Below, piece after piece: positions 26,789 to 35,022 of a stretch of 64,000 bases of DNA. Both the position numbers and the translations under genes were made by a program. Position 1 is the first letter of the stretch. Every line of letters begins with the position of its first letter. The stretch covers positions 310,001-374,000 of the forward strand of contig NZ_QVNU01000007.1 in the NCBI RefSeq assembly GCF_003545715.1, in the 5' to 3' direction. Source of the stretch: Taibaiella koreensis. GTDB taxonomy: Bacteria > Bacteroidota > Bacteroidia > Chitinophagales > Chitinophagaceae. Under the pieces are notes generated by a model. It ran no database searches and was not told the DNA's origin. It worked only from the letters and a program-made list of their open reading frames with translations.

Positions 26789-27236
26789 TGTGTGGGGATT
26801 GGACGCTAGATGTTAGACGCTAGATGCAAAGAGTCAGGATGCAGGATGTAAGTGAATGAAAGTATTGGGTATTAAGTATTGGGTATTAGGTATTGGGTAT
26901 TGGGTATTGGGTATTAGGTATTAGGTATTAGGTATTGGGTATTAGGTATTGGGTATTGGGTATTGGGTATTGGGTATTGGGTATTGGGTATTGGGTATTG
27001 GGTATTGATCACAGGGCACATTATGACGCCTCTTTGCGCCCTTTGCGTATCGCTCAGCGCCCTTCGCGGTTAATAAAGTTCGGCATTGTAAATTGCCAAT
27101 TGCCCACCGAGTAGTTAACCGCAAAGAGGCAAAGGTTGCGCAAAGAACACAAAGTCCTTCTGTTTATATTTTCTTCGCGCGATAGAATTTCTGATTTTCA
27201 ATTTCCCGCCAGTAGCCACCATCTGATGTCTAACGT
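26789..27236. repeat. Intergenic repeat cluster
   Basis: A 448-base gap without a gene. It holds, in order: TAGATGTTAGACGC-type short repeats (26802-26850), the heptamer array (26862-27008), and two inversely related ACCGCAAAGAGGC-like blocks (27028-27075 and 27115-27150) around ATTGCCAATTGCCCA. It ends with copies of CTAACGTCTAAT/CTCTCACGTCTAAT from 27226, which continue into the end of the MFS gene. Confidence 0.75.
26862..27008. repeat. Tandem heptamer array, about 21 units of GTATTGG/GTATTAG
   Basis: Twenty-one consecutive 7-base units, mostly GTATTGG with GTATTAG and single GTATTAA and GTATTGA variants. The unit is not a multiple of a codon-length period, and the ORF across it is only a translation of the repeat. 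Likely variable in copy number through slippage. Confidence 0.95.
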
Positions 27237-28457
27237 CTAATCTCTCACGTCTAATCTCTCACGTCTGGCGCTCCCAAACGCAAAATGCAGCAGCAGGGCC
27301 AGGCCGGTGCACAAAAGCCCGAAACCGCATACCCCCGACCATTTCCAGTGGTCCCAGGCATAGCTGCCGATAAGCGTGCCCAATGACCCGCCAATGAAAT
27401 AGGTTACCATATAGACCGTGTTCAGCCGGTTCCGTGCTTCCGGATAAATAGCAAAGATGATCGTTTGGTTGGTAATATGCGTCGCCTGCAGACCCATATC
27501 CAGCACCACCACGCCAATAATAAGCCCCGTCATACTACTCGCCGACAGACCGAATATAATCCAGGAAAGTACCATCAACGTAATGGTAACGATGTGGAGC
27601 GTATAGGGCTTGATACGGCTGCTTGCCCTGCCGGCAAGAGACGCCGCCAGCGCGCCTCCGGCGCCGATAAGGCCAAATGCGCCCGCAACATCGCTGCCTT
27701 TGAAGAACGGTGGTCCTTCCATAAGAAATACCAGTGTAGTCCAGAAAGCGCTGAAGCTGGCAAAGCCCAAGGCGCCCTTTACGGCCGAAAGGCGTAGCTC
27801 GGGCACCGTACGGGCATAATGAAGCAGCGATTTCATCAATCCGCCGTAAGTGCCTTTATAATGGGAGGGTATTTCCGGCAGGAACCGCCACAAGGCAGTG
27901 GCATTGATCAGCATGGCTATCGCTGCGATCTTGAACATCATACGCCAGCCATAGTGCTCGCCTACATAGCCGCTGATGCTCCTGCTGCAGAGAATGCCGA
28001 TAAGCAAGCCCCCCATAACGGTGCCTATGGCCCGGCCCCTGTCTTTGTCGCTGGCCATGTGTGCGGCCATGGGTATGAGTAGCTGCGGCACAACGGAGGT
28101 AAATCCTATAATAAAGGAGATACCTGCAAGCAGATAGATATTGCGCGCCCAGGCCATGCAGCATAGTGCCAGTATGATAAAAATGAAATCGACCAGGATC
28201 AGCTTTTTGCGCTGCAGCATATCGCCCAGCGGAATGATAAACAGCAGGCCGGCCGCATAGCCTACCTGCGTCAGCGTAGCGATGCTACTCACGCTGGTCT
28301 CGCTCAGGCGCAGCTCTGCCGCAATTTTACCCAGCACCGGCTGACAATAATAGATGTTGGCCACTACCAATCCGGCGCTAATAGTCATCAGCATAAGAGA
28401 GAAGCGGCTTAAGGTTGCCTGAGGCACCGGATCGGCCTTTTGATCCATTGTGATCAT
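27237..28457 (-). CDS. MFS transporter
   Basis: 406 aa with twelve predicted membrane helices. LGDMLQRKKLIL between helices 2 and 3 is the MFS loop motif; IYYCQPVLGKIAAEL is the usual first-helix segment of the YgaY/arabinose-efflux-like group. ATG 28457 or 28448 (MDQK) could be the start. Substrate cannot be read from sequence. The last codons (about RRERLDVRD) and the stop are made of the same short repeat (CGTGAGAGATTAGA) that fills the downstream intergenic DNA, so the native C-terminus has apparently been replaced. Confidence 0.92.
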   Translation of the reverse strand: MITMDQKADPVPQATLSRFSLMLMTISAGLVVANIYYCQPVLGKIAAELRLSETSVSSIATLTQVGYAAGLLFIIPLGDMLQRKKLILVDFIFIILALCCMAWARNIYLLAGISFIIGFTSVVPQLLIPMAAHMASDKDRGRAIGTVMGGLLIGILCSRSISGYVGEHYGWRMMFKIAAIAMLINATALWRFLPEIPSHYKGTYGGLMKSLLHYARTVPELRLSAVKGALGFASFSAFWTTLVFLMEGPPFFKGSDVAGAFGLIGAGGALAASLAGRASSRIKPYTLHIVTITLMVLSWIIFGLSASSMTGLIIGVVVLDMGLQATHITNQTIIFAIYPEARNRLNTVYMVTYFIGGSLGTLIGSYAWDHWKWSGVCGFGLLCTGLALLLHFAFGSARRERLDVRD

Positions 28458-28610
28458 TCTTAATGTGAAAAATTAATATAGAGGTAACAGATGATTATAT
28501 TCCAGGCTGCTAAGTTACTTCTTTGGCGGTTCAGCTATCAGTGATCTATATCAATTTATGAGGGAGGTGTGCACACTTTTGCATCCACCAATTTAAACCA
28601 ATAGATCAAG

Positions 28611-30215
28611 ATGAAAAACAGATTGCCGGCCTTTGTCACTGCCGTTATTTTTGGAACGATTTTTACGGGAACCACTACTGATGCTCTGGCCCAGGACTGC
28701 ACAGCTACCGCTTCGGGAAACAACATTGATGTCAACGCCGGACAGGTAGTCTGCGTTACTTCAGATATCTATAATGCCAATGTGAATGTCGCCAGCGGCG
28801 GTACACTAAAGGTGGCAAGCGGTTATACCCTCAGCATTCAGAACTTCAATAATTTCAACGGTACGCTGATTAATAATGGTACCCTGATCACAGGAAATGT
28901 CAATTTCGGTAACGGTGGCACACTGATCAACAACAATAGCCTGACTTTTAACGGGACCTCTAATTTCAACGGCTCGGGTACGATCACCAACAACAAGAAT
29001 GCTGTGATTACTTATAACGTCACCTTTTCGCTGAACAATAACGCCACGTTCAACAACAGTGGTACGGTGATTGCGGCCTCGGGCGACGCTACCGTGAATT
29101 CCGGCTGCTCGTTCAACAACTACGGCAGGTTTGAAGTACGAAGCGGTAACTTCAACAGCGGCGGTACCCTTACCAATAATGGATTTATCAAAGTAAACGA
29201 TTTTATTAATTTCAATGGTGGCAATGTATACAATAACTGCCGCTTCGTAGTCGGTAATGGTTTCAACAATGCCGCTGTATTCGTGAACGATGGCCTGATG
29301 TGGGTGACCAATACCAGCACCGGAAAGATACAGAACAATGCCGGCAGCTGGACCAATACTTATCGCGGCAAAGTGAGGGGAACCGATTTCCACAACAATG
29401 CCCCTCTTTCCGGTAGTGGTGAATTTTATTTTACCGGCGATACCCGCCAGCAGAGCTCTTTTTCCGGCTCATACAACAGTCCCGATAGCGCGATTAAATT
29501 TTACGATGCCAGTCTTACATCGCCTCAGCAAAGTGGTAGTTATTTTGACTTCGGCATGCAGGGTAACCATGTCGTACGCCCTGCAAGCATGGTGCCCGGC
29601 GATACCGCCAGCTTCTACGGCTACTGCGGCCAGCAAACATTCCAGCCATCCGGGATTACGCCGCTGCCCTTAAAGCTGATCCGTTTCGATGCGGCTTTAA
29701 TGAACAAAGAGGTATTGCTGAGCTGGGAAACAGCACAGGAGATAGATGTAAAAGGCTTTACCATTGAATACAGCAAAGACGGTAGCAGCTGGGCCACAGT
29801 AGGTTCAATAGCTGCGACCGGCAATGGCAGCAAACAGGAGAATAGCTACCGCTTTACCCATTATAATCCTGCTGCTACGGTAAACCTGTACCGCCTGAGA
29901 ATGGAAGATGTCGATGGACTGTATACCTACAGCCCTGTGCGGTCTGTGGCCATAGCTGCCGGTGACAATGCGATCAGCGTTTATCCCAATCCTTTCTCAG
30001 GTAAGCTGAGCCTGGCTTTTGATAATAATAATCCGGCTATGCAGATCCAGCTGCAGGTATTCGACCTGAGCGGAAAGCTGATGCAGCAGGCAACGTTGAA
30101 CGCCACCAATCAGCAATGGGACCTCAGCCACCTTGCTCCCGGTATCTATTTCCTGCAGGGAAGGGACCTGAATGGCGGCGCCACTATTCTTCAGAAAAAG
30201 ATCATTAAGAAATAA
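28611..30215 (+). CDS. T9SS cargo protein with Asn/Gly-rich beta-helix-like region
   Basis: 534 aa. Signal peptide, then about 60-320 of short Asn-rich repeats (FNNFNGTLINNGTLITGN, NGTSNFNGSGTITNNKN, NNATFNNSGTVIAAS), which should fold as a beta-helix or solenoid. A fibronectin-like segment follows at about 360-445 (LLSWETAQEIDVKGFTIEYS, YRLRMEDVDGLYTYSPV). The T9SS type A sorting domain is at the end (ISVYPNPFSGKLSLAF, LAPGIYFLQG, LQKKIIKK). Probably a surface adhesin or structural protein; no enzyme motif seen. Confidence 0.85.
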   Translation: MKNRLPAFVTAVIFGTIFTGTTTDALAQDCTATASGNNIDVNAGQVVCVTSDIYNANVNVASGGTLKVASGYTLSIQNFNNFNGTLINNGTLITGNVNFGNGGTLINNNSLTFNGTSNFNGSGTITNNKNAVITYNVTFSLNNNATFNNSGTVIAASGDATVNSGCSFNNYGRFEVRSGNFNSGGTLTNNGFIKVNDFINFNGGNVYNNCRFVVGNGFNNAAVFVNDGLMWVTNTSTGKIQNNAGSWTNTYRGKVRGTDFHNNAPLSGSGEFYFTGDTRQQSSFSGSYNSPDSAIKFYDASLTSPQQSGSYFDFGMQGNHVVRPASMVPGDTASFYGYCGQQTFQPSGITPLPLKLIRFDAALMNKEVLLSWETAQEIDVKGFTIEYSKDGSSWATVGSIAATGNGSKQENSYRFTHYNPAATVNLYRLRMEDVDGLYTYSPVRSVAIAAGDNAISVYPNPFSGKLSLAFDNNNPAMQIQLQVFDLSGKLMQQATLNATNQQWDLSHLAPGIYFLQGRDLNGGATILQKKIIKK

Positions 30216-30276
30216 GCATAGCTAGTATAGCAATAGAACAATCAAGAAGGTGCCATAGTTTTGGTGTTTGGTTTAA

Positions 30277-30308
30277 GCAGCCCTTTGTCTAAGGGGCTGC
30301 ATTTTTTT
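30277..30308 (+). terminator. Intrinsic terminator
   Basis: A 10-bp stem (GCAGCCCTTT / AAGGGGCTGC, one G-T pair) is followed by ATTTTTTT, about 60 bases past the stop at 30215. Confidence 0.85.
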
Positions 30309-30323
30309 GCAGAAGTTTTTCAC

Positions 30324-30368
30324 AAAAAAAAGAGATTCAAGTTTCAAAAACTTGAATCTCTTTTTTTG
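30324..30368. terminator. Bidirectional terminator between convergent genes
   Basis: GATTCAAGTTT / AAACTTGAATC with a 3-base loop, flanked by A-run and T-run that extend the stem. It lies just after the minus-strand GH3-family gene end (30378) and serves both directions. Confidence 0.85.
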
Positions 30369-30377
30369 AAAGCATGT

Positions 30378-31862
30378 CTAAGATAAAGCATCCGCTATTT
30401 TACGATCATTGCTGAGTCTCGGCGTTTTATTTTGTCCCCCCAGCTTGCCTACCGATTTCATATAGTCAATAAAAGCATTCTTACGCAGGGGCCTTATCTT
30501 AAGCGGCTGCAGGATCGATCCCCTGATCAGGTCGTCGTAATATATATTTTTCTCCCGCAGCTGATTGTTCACCTCCAGGGAAAAGGCCTGTAAGTCGTCG
30601 GGCGCCTGTTCAAACTCAACCAGCCACTCATGAAAAGGAAGCTCGTCCTCGGTTTGGATCATAGGCGCCACTGTAAATTCAACGATACGGGCAGGATATT
30701 TTTGTGTGGCTTGCAGCAGTGCATGTTCTACCTCTTCGGCGATCACGTGTTCGCCAAAGGCTGAAATGAAATGTTTGGTACGGCCGGTTACCACGATGCG
30801 GTAAGGGTCCAGGCTTACAAATTTTACCGTGTCCCCGATATTGTATCCCCATAAGCCGGCATTGCTGTTGACGATAAGCGCATAGTTCTCGTTCAGCGTC
30901 ACCTCTTCTAGAGAAAGGCGTGTGGGATTGTCGTGGAAGATCTCCTGGGCAGGAACAAACTCGAAGAAGATACCCGAGTTTGTGTTCAACAATAAGCCTT
31001 CCTTATCGAGCGTATCCTGGAAGGCAAAGAAGCCTTCGGAAGCCGGAAAGGTCTCTATCGCATCTACGGATTGCCCCAGGCTATCCATCAGCTTTTGACG
31101 ATAAGGCTCAAAGTTGACGCCGCCATGCACCAGCACCTGCAGGTTGGGAAACAGCTCTTTTACCTTTTTACCATCCGACCGTTCGATCAGCCAGTCAAAA
31201 TACATCTGCATCCATGGCGGAATACCGCTGATCAAGGTCATATCCTGATCAATGGTCTGATCAACGATCCGCGCCAGCTTGGTTTCCCAGTCCTCGATGC
31301 AATTGGTTTCGTAGTCGGGCATCTGGTTCTTACGCAGGTAGCCCGGTACGTGATGGTTTACGATACCGCTGAGGCGGCCGGTAGGAATGCCGGCAATGCG
31401 CTCCAGGGTGGGAGAGCCGGAAAGAAAGATCATTTTACCATCGGCAAAAGCAGTATTGCCGCTTTCGGCCATATAGCAGAGCAGGGCGTTGCGCGCCGTA
31501 TTGATATGATTGGAGATGGAATCTTTGCTGATAGGGATATACTTAACGCCGCTGGTCGTGCCCGATGTTTTGGCAAAATAAAGCGGCTTGCCTTTCCACA
31601 ATACATTATGCTTGCCTTCCTTGATCTGCTCAATATAGGGGCTGATGGCCTCATAGTCCCTTATTGGAACCGCTGCATTGTATTCTGTATAGTTCTTTAC
31701 GTCTTTCAGCTTATGGTCTGCGCCAAAAATGGTCTTTACCCCTTGCTTCAACAGTTGCTGCAGAATATGTTGCTGATCGGCAACGGCTGTCTGCATGGAT
31801 TTCTGTATCCTTTTGTGTACGACGGAAGCATAAGGTTTGGCCAGGAAAGATTTGATCTTCAT
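30378..31862 (-). CDS. GH3-family (auxin-responsive-like) acyl-adenylate-forming protein
   Basis: 494 aa, family length. YFAKTSGTTSGVKYIPIS is the ATP/P-loop motif of the GH3/ANL superfamily. VHGGVNFEPY, TFPASEGFFAFQD and LWGYNIGDTVKFVS are the A3-A5-like nucleotide-binding segments, and VTGRTKHFISAFGEHV starts the mobile C-terminal domain. Plant GH3 enzymes conjugate carboxylic acids to amino acids; the bacterial substrate is unknown. Cytoplasmic, single gene. Confidence 0.93.
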   Translation of the reverse strand: MKIKSFLAKPYASVVHKRIQKSMQTAVADQQHILQQLLKQGVKTIFGADHKLKDVKNYTEYNAAVPIRDYEAISPYIEQIKEGKHNVLWKGKPLYFAKTSGTTSGVKYIPISKDSISNHINTARNALLCYMAESGNTAFADGKMIFLSGSPTLERIAGIPTGRLSGIVNHHVPGYLRKNQMPDYETNCIEDWETKLARIVDQTIDQDMTLISGIPPWMQMYFDWLIERSDGKKVKELFPNLQVLVHGGVNFEPYRQKLMDSLGQSVDAIETFPASEGFFAFQDTLDKEGLLLNTNSGIFFEFVPAQEIFHDNPTRLSLEEVTLNENYALIVNSNAGLWGYNIGDTVKFVSLDPYRIVVTGRTKHFISAFGEHVIAEEVEHALLQATQKYPARIVEFTVAPMIQTEDELPFHEWLVEFEQAPDDLQAFSLEVNNQLREKNIYYDDLIRGSILQPLKIRPLRKNAFIDYMKSVGKLGGQNKTPRLSNDRKIADALS

Positions 31863-31932
31863 TAATTACGGTTAAGGTAAACGTAAAACAAAGATACAGT
31901 AAACATGTTCAATCCTGTGACCCTCCGGCCGG

Positions 31933-33150
31933 TCAGATGAAGCTGAGACGGGGCATTTCTTTACCCAGTATGGCAACATCGTCGGCCGCCAGCCATTGTT
32001 TCAGCACCGTGGCATACACACTTTTGAAATCTACCTCATATTTGAGATCACCATCCTGCAATTCCTCCAGGTTGGGTAAGGCATTCAGCAGACCCTGCTG
32101 TTTAAGGCCACCGCCGATGAAGAACATATTGTTGGCCGTACCGTGATCGGTACCGTTGCTTGCATTTTGCGCTACCCGCCGGCCAAACTCGCTGAAGGTG
32201 AACAGCAGCACATCCTCAAACCGGCGATTGTCCTTCATGTCCTGTGTAAAAGCAGTAACAGCCTCGTTGATCTGTTTGAATAGTCTTGCCTGCTGGCCTT
32301 CCTGGCCCACATGGGTATCAAAGCTGCCTACGCTCACGTAATAGACACGCGTATTGGCCTCCGAAAGGATAAGGGAGGCTATTGTTTTCAGGTTTTTGCC
32401 GAGTTCCGTTTTGGGATAGACGGTCGTCGTCTCTTTTGCCTTGCTTTTTTCAAATATATAGTCGGCGCTGTTTAAGGTGCCCGCCATGGTTTGGTACAGG
32501 TAGTCTACGGGTCGTTCATGCTCCAACTGGTGATGGCCTGCCCGGTAGGCTTCGGAAAGTCGTTTCAGGTACTCCTGGTGGCTGTTGTTGTATAGCTGCC
32601 GCGGATCCTTCAGCGCGATGGCTTTCTGCAGCTCTCCTTTCAGAGCGAGGCTCAGGGTATCATCTATTTCCAGCGCCTGGGTGGGCAGGTCGCAGGCTTT
32701 GCATTGCTGGTCCAGGTAGCGGCCCAGCCAGCCTGTTTGCCATACTTCGCTGCTGGCACTGGCGCTTTGCCATATATCCATACTGCGGAAGTGGCTTCTG
32801 TCGGGATCGGGATAGCCCACGCTGTTGAGTATACCCAGGTGTCCCTCGTCGTACAACGATTTGAAGCAAGTGAGCTCAGGATGTAACCCCGCTTCATCGG
32901 TAAGGCTGAGCGTTTTCTCACGGGCCAGACCCAGTGCGGGCCTGGAGCGGTAATATATATCGTTGCGCACGGGTATCACCGTATTGAGGCCGTCGTTGCC
33001 ACCGCTCAGCTGCAGGATGACCAGTACCTTGTTGCCGGCAGGGAGCGTTTCATCCCCTTTGCGAATGATCGCCTGTAGCATTTTGGGAACAAACAGTGAG
33101 GCCGTAGCCAGCGATCCCATTTTAAGAAATGTTCTGCGTTGAAGCAACAT
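31933..33150 (-). CDS. DUF1501 (sulfatase-like fold) exported protein
   Basis: About 405 aa from ATG 33150. The longer open frame upstream (to 33222) is composed of short intergenic repeats. The N-terminus MLLQRRTFLKMGSLATAS is Tat-like with a short hydrophobic stretch. DUF1501 hallmarks: VLVILQLSGGNDGLNTVIPV, LHPELTCFKSLYDEGHLGIL, FRSMDIWQSA, GSFDTHVGQ, FSEFGRRVAQNASNGTDHGT and NMFFIGGG. The family belongs to the alkaline phosphatase/sulfatase superfamily but has no proven activity. Next to its usual partner DUF1800. Confidence 0.93.
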   Translation of the reverse strand: MLLQRRTFLKMGSLATASLFVPKMLQAIIRKGDETLPAGNKVLVILQLSGGNDGLNTVIPVRNDIYYRSRPALGLAREKTLSLTDEAGLHPELTCFKSLYDEGHLGILNSVGYPDPDRSHFRSMDIWQSASASSEVWQTGWLGRYLDQQCKACDLPTQALEIDDTLSLALKGELQKAIALKDPRQLYNNSHQEYLKRLSEAYRAGHHQLEHERPVDYLYQTMAGTLNSADYIFEKSKAKETTTVYPKTELGKNLKTIASLILSEANTRVYYVSVGSFDTHVGQEGQQARLFKQINEAVTAFTQDMKDNRRFEDVLLFTFSEFGRRVAQNASNGTDHGTANNMFFIGGGLKQQGLLNALPNLEELQDGDLKYEVDFKSVYATVLKQWLAADDVAILGKEMPRLSFI

Positions 33151-33166
33151 AAACAAAGATGATTTA

Positions 33167-33330
33167 TGATGAATGATCAAATTCAAAGGATCAAGTTCCA
33201 ATGAATAAATTCCAAACTCCAATAGTTAAATTCCAAATTGCCAACTCTCTATTATCCGCTGCCCATTGCCAACTCCCCATTGCCACCTGCTCATTGCCAA
33301 CTGCCCATTGCCAACTAACACAACTGCCAA
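33167..33330. repeat. Short intergenic repeats (CCCATTGCCAACT and AAATTCCAAA types)
   Basis: AAATTCCAAACTCCAA-like copies are followed by about six CCCATTGCCAACT-like copies, running exactly up to the DUF1800 stop codon. The same words occur at 39482-39646 and around 27090-27110. Confidence 0.8.
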
Positions 33331-34818
33331 TTAACACAACTGATATTCCGGTGTGCTCATGAGCGCGATCACCAGGGTTTGCAGGTAGGTTTCATCTGTT
33401 GTCTGATCTACCAGCTTCATGACCGCGTCTTTGTCGGCCGATCCGGGAGGCGTTTGCAGCAACAAGGCCTCCAGCTTATTGTAGAGCACTTCCCGGTTGG
33501 TCTCGTCCAGTGCTTTATCAAGCACAGTCCAGTCGATGTGCGCCAGCATCTGGTAGCTACCGCCCGCTTTCTTCGTTTTGCCGCCGCCGGCTGGCAGCAG
33601 CTCTTTACCACCCATTTGCACATCATCGTTGCCTTTGGGCTTGATGCTGATGGTCTCATCGCCGCGGATGAGACCTGGAATGCGCAGGCGCAGCATCAGA
33701 CTGGAGCTGTCGATCCAGGCTGTGCCGCCCGGCCATCCGGCTACATTGGGCGGGTTGAAGAGCCATTGGCCCAGCAGACGTTGCAGCAATACCTGTACTT
33801 CTTCATTTCGCAGGGTCATCGGCAGGAAACGCCTTATCCCGGCCAGATATTCAACCGGAGACTTGATGTGGGTGCCAATATTGCGCTCTTCGTAAAACCA
33901 ATCGCTCGTAAAAATATCATGCATGAGCTTGCCGATGTCATATTGGCTGCTGTAGAACCGGTCGGCCAGCCAGCCGACCTGCTGTGTATCGACCACCTCA
34001 TTTACGAAGTAGCGGTATATTTTGGTGCAAAGAAAAAGTGCAGTCTGCTTTTGCTGCAGGATAAGGTCCAGCACAGCATCGCCATCGAAGTTGCCGCCGC
34101 TGCCCAATATGGTCTTCATCCCTTCGTCATGCACCTTTTCACGGAACACGAAAGTACCGTCGCGCTCAAACCCCCATCCTGTAAAGGCACGTGCCGCCTC
34201 CTTAATATCTTTTTCGCTGTAATGTCCTCTGCCCAGGGTAAACAGCTCCATTACCTCCCGGGCAAAATTCTCATTGGGTTTCTTCTTCCGGTTTTGCTGG
34301 TTGTTAAGAAAAGCCAGCATGGACGCGCTTTTACTGACGCCACGCAGGAGATCGCCGAAAGATCCCAGCGCATTTTCCCGGATCACCCGGAGCAGCTGCT
34401 GCTGGTAAAGACTGTTGTTCACCCTGCTGGCGAAATGGCCATGCCAGAACAAAGCCATTTTTTCCCGCAACTGTGCCTCACTGCTTACCATCTCGTTCAT
34501 CCATGCTATGCTCAGCTGCCTGATATCGGCATTGCTTTGCTTGTTGATCTGCTTTCTTTGTTCGGCGCGCGCCGCTTTACGGGCATCGGTATCCATCATG
34601 GCATTATTGGAATCGTCCATTTCCTTGCCTGCCATAGCCTCTTTTACAAAGGGACTCACCGTATCCAGCGCTTTGGTGGGTGTGGCGGAAGCCTTTTCCA
34701 ATCTTTTATACAATTTATGCGGTGTTATATCATCCAATCGCTGAAGCGTGCTGGCGGCAATGCCGAAGCCTGCGCGTCCCAATAAATGCTGGTTCCTGGT
34801 CTGGTTGTTCACTGCCAT
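33331..34818 (-). CDS. DUF1800 family protein
   Basis: 495 aa, typical length. HLLGRAGFGIAASTLQRLDD opens the family domain; MALFWHGHFASRVNN, REVMELFTLGRGHYSEKDIK, AARAFTGWGFERDG and SPVEYLAGIRRFL are conserved blocks, and PPNVAGWPGGTAWIDSSSLM is the late signature. No signal peptide is seen from this start. Transcribed ahead of DUF1501 (180 bases of repeats between them). The pair is conserved across bacteria; function unknown, perhaps cell-envelope related. Confidence 0.93.
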   Translation of the reverse strand: MAVNNQTRNQHLLGRAGFGIAASTLQRLDDITPHKLYKRLEKASATPTKALDTVSPFVKEAMAGKEMDDSNNAMMDTDARKAARAEQRKQINKQSNADIRQLSIAWMNEMVSSEAQLREKMALFWHGHFASRVNNSLYQQQLLRVIRENALGSFGDLLRGVSKSASMLAFLNNQQNRKKKPNENFAREVMELFTLGRGHYSEKDIKEAARAFTGWGFERDGTFVFREKVHDEGMKTILGSGGNFDGDAVLDLILQQKQTALFLCTKIYRYFVNEVVDTQQVGWLADRFYSSQYDIGKLMHDIFTSDWFYEERNIGTHIKSPVEYLAGIRRFLPMTLRNEEVQVLLQRLLGQWLFNPPNVAGWPGGTAWIDSSSLMLRLRIPGLIRGDETISIKPKGNDDVQMGGKELLPAGGGKTKKAGGSYQMLAHIDWTVLDKALDETNREVLYNKLEALLLQTPPGSADKDAVMKLVDQTTDETYLQTLVIALMSTPEYQLC

Positions 34819-34960
34819 GTGATGTGATTAAGTTTGTGGAGCAGCATTGAGAGTTATAAATACCATCGAGGTTAAACCGGCGAAAAGTTAAAATGCCTAC
34901 AAATGAGGGTGAGGTGCCGCTAAAGGAAAGAGCAGAAAGCATTTAATCTGTAATGAATAA

Positions 34961-34991
34961 TTTGTGATGCCCTCATTTTCCGTTAAACTTG
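34961..34991 (+). promoter_or_regulatory. Promoter: TTTG-N19-TAAACTTG
   Basis: TTTG at 34961-34964, a 19-base spacer, and TAAACTTG at 34984-34991 (one mismatch to TAnnTTTG). 31 bases before the ATG at 35023, in the divergent gap. Confidence 0.55.
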
Positions 34992-35022
34992 CATACTAAA
35001 ATCCTGGAATCCGGAACGTTTA

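Noticed and set aside
26862-27008. Possible CRISPR array
   Set aside because: Seven-base units without spacers and no cas genes; a simple tandem repeat.
26942-27124. 60-aa ORF rich in NTQYPIP
   Set aside because: Pure translation of the heptamer array.
33379-34785. 468-aa plus-strand ORF opposite DUF1800
   Set aside because: Antisense shadow of a recognisable DUF1800 gene.
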